Shown: positions 6,214-16,500 of the stretch, in pieces
Position numbering within the stretch: position 1 is the stretch's first letter
How the letters are laid out: each line of letters starts with the position of its first letter
Origin: a virus
IMG/VR virus record: IMGVR_UViG_3300006790_000852
Span: 1-20,932 of that record
Reading direction: 5' to 3' (one strand)
DNA length: 20,932 nt
Notes under the pieces: model-generated
What the model was told of the DNA's origin: nothing
Database searches by the model: none
The model's input: only the letters and a program-made list of their open reading frames with translations
Position numbers and translations under genes: made by a program

Positions 6214-7032
6214 ATGAATGAAAAAGATATTATACGTCAGATTGATGCGGCCTCTGTAGAAGATAGAGAGTTCCGACCATATTTAGGCGCGTCTTTAATT
6301 GGGAATAACTGCGAAGCGTTTTTGCAGATGCAATTGAAGGGCTACCCATCCAAAGATTTTGCACCACATACGCTACGCATTTTTGCATTAGGGCATGTCC
6401 TTGAGGACATGGTTGTCGCAGACTTAAAGAAAGCTGGCTTCAAGGTCATGGAAAAAGATGACCTGACAGGAAGGCAGTTTGAATGGAAGGAGTGCGGTGG
6501 CCATGTCAAGGCGCATGCCGATGGGCTTATTGATATAGACACTGGGTCACTGTCTTTATTAGAAATTAAGTCTATGAACGATAAGAAGTGGGGCGAGTTT
6601 AAAAAAGAAGGTGTTCGTATTTCACATCCAAATTATTATGCACAGTGCCAGATGATGATGGGGATGGGAAAGATTAAGAACGCTTTGCTCGTCGCATATA
6701 ACAAGAACAACAGTCACTACCACACGGAAATTATTCCGTTTGACGAATTGGCGTTTTCGCACATTGCACTCAAGATTAACAGGGTGCTTGCTGGTGGAAG
6801 AGAAAGAACGTCTGACTCTCCTGACCGCATGGTTTGTAAGTTTTGTAATCGCAGACCTGTTTGCTGGACTAACGAGATGGACGAATTGATTGCTAAAGAA
6901 TGTAGAACTTGCAACTGGTCTAAGGCTAACGATGATGGCTCTTGGCAGTGCAAGAAGCATGATAAGCGATGCCGCGAAATATGTGATGACTGGGTTCGCA
7001 TAAACCTTGAGGAGCCAGAGCCGTGGACTTAG
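6214..7032 (+). CDS. Cas4-like PD-(D/E)XK exonuclease with Fe-S cluster motif
   Basis: A 272-residue nuclease of the PD-(D/E)XK superfamily, closest in pattern to Cas4/AddB-type exonucleases that resect DNA ends. The catalytic core is HADGLID (D103), LLEIKS (E117, K119) and the motif YYAQCQMMMG (Q144). C33 in the N-terminal SLIGNNCEAF together with C208-x2-C211-x5-C217 has the spacing of a Cas4/AddB 4Fe-4S cluster. A further Cys-rich tail (C230, C233, C246, C253, C257) looks like an added zinc-binding unit. The start is ATG 6214 directly behind a terminator and without a clear ribosome-binding site, so the start and its control are uncertain. It probably supplies single-stranded tails for the Sak4-like ATPase and SSB. 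Confidence 0.87.
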   Translation: MNEKDIIRQIDAASVEDREFRPYLGASLIGNNCEAFLQMQLKGYPSKDFAPHTLRIFALGHVLEDMVVADLKKAGFKVMEKDDLTGRQFEWKECGGHVKAHADGLIDIDTGSLSLLEIKSMNDKKWGEFKKEGVRISHPNYYAQCQMMMGMGKIKNALLVAYNKNNSHYHTEIIPFDELAFSHIALKINRVLAGGRERTSDSPDRMVCKFCNRRPVCWTNEMDELIAKECRTCNWSKANDDGSWQCKKHDKRCREICDDWVRINLEEPEPWT

Positions 7033-7307
7033 CCACCTTTAAAAAGTTTAACGAAAGAATTATCCAAGCAGACGAAGTGCTTAGAGAAGATGGTCTGCAA
7101 CTAGAGTCCATCAATGACCGAGTGCATTTTCTAACTATCAGCCTGCATTGCGCTGTTGAGGACGACGAAGTTGAACGTCTAAAGGATGATTTGCAAAGAG
7201 CGCTAGATAAAAAGCGCCACCTGCTTAAACAAATGAACGAGCATAAAACTAATAAGGACAAGATAAATGCAGAAATGGAACAAGAAAAGTACGCCGCCCG
7301 TGGATGA
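7023..7307 (+). CDS. Small coiled-coil protein, unknown function
   Basis: A 94-residue protein, nearly all charged helix, with heptad-like stretches (VERLKDDLQRALDKKRHLLKQMNEH) and a basic end. It starts at GTG 7023, with GAGGAG eight bases upstream, and overlaps the end of the nuclease gene by 10 bases; its own end overlaps the DUF3310 gene by 41 bases. No family is recognised. Its place suggests an accessory factor of the recombination or nucleotide-metabolism set. Confidence 0.72.
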   Translation: MDLATFKKFNERIIQADEVLREDGLQLESINDRVHFLTISLHCAVEDDEVERLKDDLQRALDKKRHLLKQMNEHKTNKDKINAEMEQEKYAARG

Positions 7308-7527
7308 CAACGTCAACCACCCGTCTCACTACACTAACGGCAACGTAGAGTGCATAGATGCTATTCAGTCAGCGCTAACTTCAGCGGAGTTTGAGGGTTA
7401 CTGCAAGGCAAACGCTATTAAGTATCTATGGCGCGCTGGCCTTAAAAAAGACAAGGTTGAGGACTTAAAGAAAGCAAACTGGTACATAACAAAGCTAATA
7501 AACTTTATTTCATCCAGTTCTTCATAA
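7267..7527 (+). CDS. DUF3310 protein (T7 gp1.7-like)
   Basis: An 86-residue protein with the full DUF3310 signature: NHPSHYTNGNVECIDAI, then CKANAIKYLWRAGLKKDKVEDLKKANWYITKLI. The family includes T7 gp1.7, a thymidylate-kinase-like nucleotide kinase that affects sensitivity to dideoxythymidine, so a role in phage nucleotide pools is likely but not shown for this member. ATG 7267 has AAGGA about ten bases upstream and lies inside the preceding gene. The C-terminus is five serines. Its last 23 bases overlap, head to head, the 3' end of the giant late gene on the other strand. Confidence 0.92.
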   Translation: MQKWNKKSTPPVDDNVNHPSHYTNGNVECIDAIQSALTSAEFEGYCKANAIKYLWRAGLKKDKVEDLKKANWYITKLINFISSSSS

Positions 7528-10500
7528 AGTCTGACTTGTTGACGCCGCCACTTCCGCTTCTTCGTTCTCCAGCAACAGCGTCTACAATGCCTTCTCTTAC
7601 GTCTCGGTATCCACCAAGCACAGGTATGCGAGTTGCGGCCACTCGTGCCGCGGCTCGCTCTGGGTAGTTCTTGCTTTCGCTTGAGTCAAATACACCCTGA
7701 GCAAAAGTCATTCCGTCAAATGCAAGGCCGACAGAAGGACCGCCCAAAACCGAAGCTATTCTTTGGCGACCATATACACCATTGTCTGCCTGCTCCGCGG
7801 TTTGGTAAAGAATGTCTGCCAAAAGGCCGAGTCCACCCATCTGAACCATACCCTCTACATAATTACCCCAGAAAGCGTCAGCGCTAATTCCGTATATTTT
7901 TCCATGTACGTTTGCGTCCCAACCAATTGACTCAGCTATATCGTTGATAGAGCGGTCACGAGGTTGCCTGGTGTTTTCTTCACCACGAGCTTGGACGTAG
8001 TCTTTCACAAGGTTTGCACCACCACCACCAACAATTGGCGCTACAGTAGCGAGCATGACTGCTGGTGAGAATCTACGTCCACCACCTGTTTGCGGGTCTG
8101 CGGCAACTGCAAGACGCCCAACGTCATAACTCAGTCTACCCATCATCATTGGGAAAGATTTAAGTTGATAGACAATTTGACCAACAGGAGATTGTGCAAA
8201 CAAAGGTATGTCATTTGCGTTTGGCGTGAATATAGTCTGATTAGAGAACTTAATTACTGCCTCCTGCAACCGAGCCTTCGCGTCAGCCCTCTGAGGGCTG
8301 TCGTTAGGAGACGGTATAAAGCTGTCAAAATCATCAATCCTTTGATTGGTCGCAAGCAATTCGTCTAAGCCGTATGCGCGCAGAATACGATAAGCCTTTT
8401 TAAACTTTCTATTTTGTTGCGCCAGAGGAGCTTGCGGATTGAAGTTTGTTAGAGCAATAGCGTACTCAGCTTTGAACCACTCATGGCCAACGGCAGAGGA
8501 AGCGCTACGCCAGAACCCAGTCCACGGCGAAAGCAGGGTAGCGTTGAAGAAGGACACCGTATTCCTAGATGATTCCGCACCGTACAACCCTGTCATACGC
8601 TCATGTATTTGGTTTTCAAGTGCCGCCCCAATATTACGTGTCATTTTGCGGTACTGAGGATTACTCATGTACTGCCCCATACCCTTGGCAAAAGCCTTCA
8701 AACTTCCAGAGCGCACAAGTGGTAACACGGCATCACCCAACGACGTAAACACCGTTGAGCCAAGCAATGTAATTGCGTTGAAGTTGCGCAATACCTTAGA
8801 CGTTCTGTGTCCATAGTCAGAGAATATACCGTAACCAGCAGTGCCTTTGCGTTGCAAAGACTCAAGTGTGCCTATGGCAAACTTTTCTTGATTTCTGTCT
8901 ATCGGCCCAGGCATATTTTGACGGTCAAGTATTCCGCCAACTATCGCGTCTAAGCGCTTTGAAAACGCAGGTTCTCCGCGTGCAGTATCAAAACTCTTCA
9001 TAAACTGACGCATTGCGGCTTCACCTTTAGGCGCTAGTTTTATCAAGGTCTGAGCCGCGCGACGAGCCGCGGCTTCATCACCCTCAAATGGCATAGGTGA
9101 CTCACGTCTAATTTCCAAACTCTCATCAACTGTATCGTTCATCTTGTTGACAATAATTTTGCGCGACACTTTTTTCGTAGACAAAAGTTTTGCTACAGCA
9201 TCCACCATGCTTTCGGCCGTAACTATGCTCATATAATCGTAAAAGCCATGAGATTCATTGCCATATTTTTCGGCCAAGTCTATGCGACGCACAGCATTGT
9301 CCGCATATTTACTGACAATAGCCTCTAGGTCGTTTTCAAGATACTGACCCACATCATCCAAATGCTCCTTGAACTCATCCAGACGTATCAAGCGTTGGTA
9401 ATCAACGTGGTCGTCGTTAGTGTCACGAGTTCCGTGGGCTGGCGTATAAACCCCATCTTCTTCTACGAGACGTTTGTATACCTTATCCGCACGCTCCATG
9501 GCTCTCTCGAAAGGTATAATGTCATCTTCAAACCTCTCTGCTTCAGACATAAAATACCTTGCCAAACCAGCTTTGAAGTCATCAGGATTGCGCAGTATTT
9601 TTTCTACGCTCCAAACTTGTGGGAAATAGTCTTTAACGCGCCCCACCATTACACCTGCTTCGGTAAGTTCGTAATGGATGTTTTTGAACATATTTTGTAT
9701 TTTTTTGTACGCAAATCTTTCGGCAGTCGTAAGGTTCTCTACTGCTTTTGACCCTGGACCACGCCTGATTGCGTTAACAATTTTTCCGTAAGAACGGGGT
9801 TGGTCCACACCCATAGCATGATGCAGGCTCTTTCCGCCTATGACGTAATCAGTAGATTTGCGCGCCCAGTTTTTGATGCCTCCGCCCCCAGGCAGGCCAG
9901 CAAGAGCTTCAAAGATTGGGGCTACGTGGTTAGACGTGCGTGCGGCTAGACGTTCATAGTGGCCCGTACCCTCCATGCGTGCTGGAGAAATCCAGTCGGC
10001 CACCCAAGACATGCCAAAGCGTCTCATGTTGTGAGAGTTTTCTCCAAATCCTATGTTAAACGCACGCCGAATAGCACTTTGCTGACGGCCATTTGGTACT
10101 TTACCTCTGGATATTTGACCAATTCCAGAAGCCGCGTTAGCGGACACGCCAGCGTTTTGCATTTGCTCTTCTACTGTGATGGACTGAGCTTCGCTCATTT
10201 GCCCCTGCTCTGCCAAGGTGTCCATTACTTGAGCGTTTGTCCTGCTGACGTTGTCCTTACTATAAAGGTATCCTGTTATGTAGCGACTATCGTCAAAGTC
10301 GTCGGCCATAGCGTGTTTAATCTTACCTTCAGCTTCAAACAGCATGGTAAACGGGGCATCAGAAGTTAAGTCTCCATCTTCATGCCCTTTAATTCCATCA
10401 TACCCTACGTCTTGCAAAACCTTATTGAGCTTTTGAGCCGCGTTAGTTACTGAGATTGGTCGCCCAGTGTTCTCTCTGGCAACTTCCTGTATTACGTCTA

Positions 10501-13500
10501 TAAACTCTTGGTGCAGAGCATCGCCTGTAATGTAGCCTCTTGTGCTAATCATATTGATTGGGGCTTCGGTGTCGAATGTTGAGCGCGGGTCAAGGGCATC
10601 CATAACACTTCTAATAAATGTTACATCATCAACTCCATATTCTGCGGATATAGTAAAATCAAGTACGTTTGTTTTACCCAAGTAAACAGGATGATGCTTG
10701 TCTTGGCGGCTTATATTGAAGCGGTCAAGAATATTGTCCAACTCAGTGTTTATAGAAAGTAAGTTGTCATAGACATTGTTTACTTGTTTTTCAAAATGCT
10801 CAACACTTCCTGTCGCCCTTTCCCTGTCAGCCGATTTTGCATTGAGGTGCATAATAGAGTCTTTCATTATCTCCCGCATCTCAAGCAAATCATTATACTC
10901 TTCTATATCAACTTCTCTTGCACCACTCTCACGCAAAGCACCAACCATGGTTTCGTGGTATTGTTGCTCTTGCTCGTTAACATATTCACGTATTTTAACG
11001 CCATTGCCGTAACGCTTATCGGTTACAGTTGGTGGCTCAAGACCGCGTTCACCCAAAATGTGAGGTCTCTTACTACCAACATCAGCAACAGTTAGCATGT
11101 ACACCGTAGGTGGATTGTTTACGTCTTGGTTGCCCGTAAAATCATTGATGGCGTCTTTCCTGTTTTGGCTGGAGTTATTCCAAAAAGCCTCAGTGGTTCT
11201 TTTTAATCCAGACACATCACCGACAGCCTCATCATCATAACGGCTTGGATAGAAAACATTGTCAATGCTGTATTGCACTGATTCTCCGCTAAAGACATTA
11301 CCGTATGCGTCAAGGACGGGGTGAGCCTTTTTAATCCTATTATCCATTTGGCCATTGAGTATGTAAGCAACATGCTGTTTTACTGTATGCACATGGCCAG
11401 GTAAGAAGCCAGTTCCCGCTTCATCAAATGGCTCTGTTCCTGACATGTTGTCAGAAACCTTTTTGACTACATTATTTAGAGCTTGGTCCCAGTTTGCCTG
11501 AGTAACTTCTAACCCCTGCCCACCCATGCTTTTGGGGCCGAATGTTAGACGCCAAAGTTCTTGGTGAATTTTTCCGCGCGGGTCCATAATAACAACTGCC
11601 CTAATGACATCCTGCACAACTTGTTTGGCGTTCTTTTGACCTGTCGCCCCTTCTGATTTAGGCGAAAGATTAGTAGCCAAACTACGGATTTTTTTCCTGA
11701 GTTCGTTAAACTCTATGCTGTCCGTCTCAATTTGCTCATCTAGGTAGTTGCTAGGAGTGAGGTTCGGCATTTCATTGTTAGGGTCGTAAACGTCTATACG
11801 TCTTGCGACTTCGTTTACGTCGCTAACACCCATCATTGCCAAGTGCATGCGGCGATTAGGTCGGCTTGACCCTGTAATGTTTGCCATGCGGTAGAAAACA
11901 GTCCGCATAATATTCATCTTGTCTACGTCTCGGTGGCTTAATTTTTCTTGAGCCACGTTGATACCCGCTCTTGCGCCAGGGCTTACATTAGTTCCTGCAA
12001 TACCTTGAGATTCAGCAATCTCCATTTCAATAGCGTCAAGCGTCCACTGGTCATCTATCAGTTGAGGCTCTACCTCATTTGAAAGTGGGGCAGAGCGCTC
12101 GTTTTCTTTCATTTGACGCGCAATCATTTTGCCGTAATCAGTCTCACCATACTTAGCTAAATCATCTGCAAGCTGGGTTGCTGTAGCAAGCCTATAATTA
12201 ATGGCTTGGCCGTCATCTATCTCAGCTACAGTAGGCGACTTATTTAGCCTTGCGGCATCGGCATTTTTGCGGGTCTCTTTAGTTCGTTTTTCTTGAATAC
12301 GCTTCTTTTTTCTAGTCCCGTCACGCAACATTTTAGAATACTTGGCGTATCCTTTGAGTTCGGACTTGGGAGCAAACTCAATGCCTGCATAACCACCCTT
12401 CATTTTGATGGTTTCTTCTGAAAGTTTATTAAACGCTTTGCGTCCATCGCTTACAATGATGCCCAAAAGCTCGCTGGTCTCGAAACGTGGGTCTCCCGCT
12501 TCCGTTCTGTTTCCGTAAACAATCTGTCTAATTTTTTCTGCGTCAGCTTCTACGTTGCGTGATACTGCGTCATAGCTAAAACCAAGATTTTCAACTTCTT
12601 CTATGCTTAGAGCAGACACATCTTCGCCAAGAGCGTCGTATATTCTTTCATACAAGGTTTGAGACAGCTTGTGGGTCTTACCGAAAAGCATAAAGGGTTT
12701 ACCTTTTTCCCCGACTTGACCCCTTCTCTTATATTCTGGAGCCGCAATACCATACAGTCTGTTGGCAAGCATCTGCGCGTGGAAAAGAATACCATCATCA
12801 TTGCCACTTACTACTGCCTCTAGCAGGTCATCGTGGTGCATAGTCAAATCAATCATTGTCCTATGCACTGACTTACCTGCGTCAGACGTAGGCATCATTA
12901 CGCCGTCAGCTAAAGCCGCGGCTTGCAGATTGTCAGGGATAATTTTACTAAATACTGGAACCAAGTCTGGGTCTACACCCTTTTTGTTAAGGAAGAAATC
13001 AACAACAGACCTAACGTATTTCGCAACTTCTCTCATAAACGGAGATTTGTTCCAGTAGCTCTCTTCTCTAAATTCTGGTGCTAGTCTTTCGTTCATAGCC
13101 CAATTAGCGAACTGCGCGGCAAACCACTCTTGAGGCGTTTCATGGTGATTAGTGTCATATTTGTGGACTCCGACTCGAACCATACCAGTAGGGCCGTCCA
13201 AAAGTTCAGTGTTCGGTTCATCAAGGTTGTATAGACTTTTAGCCAGCTTTGTCTCGTCCACTCGTCCTGTGTCTGCGTCTATATAGCCTTGGGCAACTTT
13301 CCAAAACTCTAGTTTATCAGCAGGAGTTAATATATTTTGATAAGCCCAATGCCCTAGTTCGTGCATGACAGTTCGCATTTTAGGAAGATGGCTCTCTTTG
13401 TCAGAAAGCCTCACATGGTTCATGGCGTCTAGTCGGGTTTTTGAGTAGCCGTCTATTGCGTAGTCTATGAAACCAGACGGGTCGCCCTCTAAAAAAGCAG

Positions 13501-16500
13501 GGGCCAAGTCATCGGCCTGCTCAGATAGTGTTCGCAGAATAGAATTTACCGCTGATATTTCCTTTGCTGACATACTCCTGAGTACAGATTTCAGTTGTTT
13601 TTGTGACTCAGCAATAGTCGCGCCAGGAAATCTAATGTCGTCGGGAACAATGGACTTTCTTAGGTTGTGAAGTCCCGTAAAAAACTCCGCATAACTTCTG
13701 GTTAAATCACCCTGACCTAATCGCGGCCATCCTACCTCGCTCTCTATCATGTTTATGGTCGATACGAAGGTTAATTTATCCACCTCACCTGCGCGCTCTA
13801 CAAGTCGGTTAATAGCACTTGAAACAAAAGCGCGTTTCTCTGGGGGTATAGGCATCCCATCGACCAAGTCTTTCAACCCATCCATTTCCTGCACAAACTT
13901 TACTGGGGTCATATCAACTACTTGTTGAGATGCCTGTTGAGCAGTTAAGTATGTTCTGGAAATTCCATCAGGAGACCAAACCTCAAACTCTTCTGTAGCT
14001 GTTTGAGAGTTGCGAGCGCCTTTTGTATGACCAATTTCAAAGTCATCAATATCTGCTTTTCCAAGAAGGGCTTCTACACCCTTTCCGTCGTCAATTTGGT
14101 TTTGGCCAATGACGCGTATATTTCCTGTTTTTTTATTGCGCAAGGCTAAACGCTTGCCGTTGGAACTTAAAACAGGGACATCAGGAATATTGCTAGTAAC
14201 AGGAGTAAGGCTGTTTGTACCAGTCCTTTTTAACGCTTGGCCTAGCGCAGTTAGGTCGCCATCTAACTCATATTTTTCTACAGCTTTGGCGAGTATATCT
14301 TTGTCTGTTTCAACAGGTACATCTGTTGATGCGTAGTGTGTTTGGTTTGGCCCTTCGCCGCGAGCCATACGCATGTTTGCTTCGTTTTTCCACGATTTGT
14401 TGGTAATTGGGTCATAAAAGTAGGTCTCGCCTTTTTTGGCATACTCAGGCTTGATAATATTTTTCTTGCCATCGCCTCTAGGTAACAAAGACCCTTGGCC
14501 GTCAGCTATGCGCTCTCCACCTTCTGAGACGTAGCGCTGAACGCCCGTGTTCTTAACCAACTTTGTTTTAGTTTGAACGACTTCTTTTACCGCATTTGGA
14601 TTTTCTTCTGTTGGTGCAGGTTTATCAAACCGCACCTCATACTCTTCTTCTATCATTCGGTTAGCGGCGTTTATTGCATTATCAACTCCGTAAATAACTT
14701 TTGAGTCTGGGTCCAATCCCTCTGGGAGTGACGGCGCGCGGCCGATAAACTCGCCGCGTTTAAGGAAGCTCTGTATCTTGTTAAAAGTAGTACGGCCAGC
14801 AGTTGTTTCTGTTGGTGGGTTTGCCAGTGGACCAGTTAAATCGCCGCTACTTTTCTCAATCTCTGAAGCGCGCATGCGCACCACTTTCATGGTGGCGGCA
14901 AGCTCGGCCATTTGCTCAGGAATCCCGTTAGCAATCATATTTTTTGCCAGTTGTTTTACTTTTTTCTTTTCTGTGACAGTCAGTTCTGGCTGGCCACCGA
15001 CATTGTCTATGCTATTTTTCTCCCCCGTGACCCCCTTGTCATCCAGAGCTTCTATCAACTCATTAAAGATGCGGTCCCCTTGTTGCGGGTCTTCTCTTAC
15101 AATTATTGTCCTTGCTACTTCTGGATTTTGCTGTATCAGCTTTGCAAGCATCCCATCCAAGTCGTTATCAATCTTGGTTAGGACGCGCTCTGCTCGTTGT
15201 TGGTAGGGTAGGTCAGGCTCCAAATCCATAGGGTCATACGTTTTAAGAGCTTTAATTAAGTTTGGCCGTTTGATTTGTTTAATTGTGCCGTCCTTTGCTA
15301 CAGGTATAATTCCTTGTGCAACAGCCTCAACGACGTCTTCTTCTGTTTTGCCAAGCTCAGATAGGACTTTAGCAAAGGCAGACTTTTGGCTTTCACTACG
15401 GTATTTAAGTGTTTCGGGTGTAAGCGGCGTTAGTGTTCCTGCGGCTTCTTGCGGCAAGGAAATAGCGCCGTATCCGCGTGAATCAACTGCGTCTTCTGGA
15501 ACTCTTACAACAACCCTACCGCTGGTTTTTTCTCTGAAGCCAGGGAGCAAAAGGTCTCCGTCTTGCATAAGGACGTACTCGACAGGAGACGAGTCCACTG
15601 GTGCGGCCTCTACTGCTGGTTCAGGTGTAACTGCTTCAGGCTCAGGCGTCACAGCTTCAGGCGCAGTGGCAGGCTGAGACGTAGCTGGCTCCGTCGCAGG
15701 TTGCTCACCCTTAGACGCTATAATTTGTTTTACATCTTTGACGCTATATTTGCCTGATTTTGTGCTTGGCGTTACACCCTCAAAATCCGCTTCTGCTAAT
15801 CCAGCGTTTTGCGCCATTCCCCTTACAGCGGGGGTGGTGAAAATATCAGGCAACTCTGTTTTTGTTTCTACGGGCGCAGGAGCTTCTACTGGCGCGGCTT
15901 CAGTAACAGGAGTTTCAACAGGAGTTTCGACAGGAGTTTCTGCGGCTTGAGTTGCTGTAGGCGCAGGTTCAGGCGCTTCACCTTCGGGCTGACGTGAGCC
16001 AGCTTGTAGTATTGCTTCGCTTTCTTTTACTGCTTGGGCTGTAACGTCATCCCCACTGCGAGAAAAGTTTTTATAATCAGCTATAAGTGTGCGTAGCTCG
16101 CGAATACGTTTTTGAGCCTTTTCTACTGTGGCGGCGTTTGGGCTTGCTAAATCTGCGGCAATTTCATTTTGGTAATTAGCAATTCTAGTCGCAAGACCTT
16201 CCATCGAAGCAACAGTTTGTAGTTCTTTTAATATCTGTGCTTCGTTTTCTGTGTCACCTGTTCGGCGCGCTTCAGTTAAGTCTTCTTGCAACTGCACTTG
16301 TCGTTGTTGAATAGCTACTTCTGAGTCAGCTAGTTCTTGTTGCAAACCAGGGAATCTGGGGTCTTCTTGAACATCCTCTCCGATTGCGGCCACTTCGTCT
16401 GGTTCGGGCATATCCAAGCCGTCGATGTTTCCTTCTTCGATTCGGTCAAAGTAGTCGGCTCTTGAGATATTGTTTTTAAGAATCATGGCTATATTTTCTT

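Noticed and set aside
15270-15950. Plus-strand open frames opposite the giant gene as real genes
   Set aside because: They are mirror frames of the Pro/Ala/Glu-rich and helical coding regions, with low-complexity or hydrophobic translations and no ribosome-binding sites.
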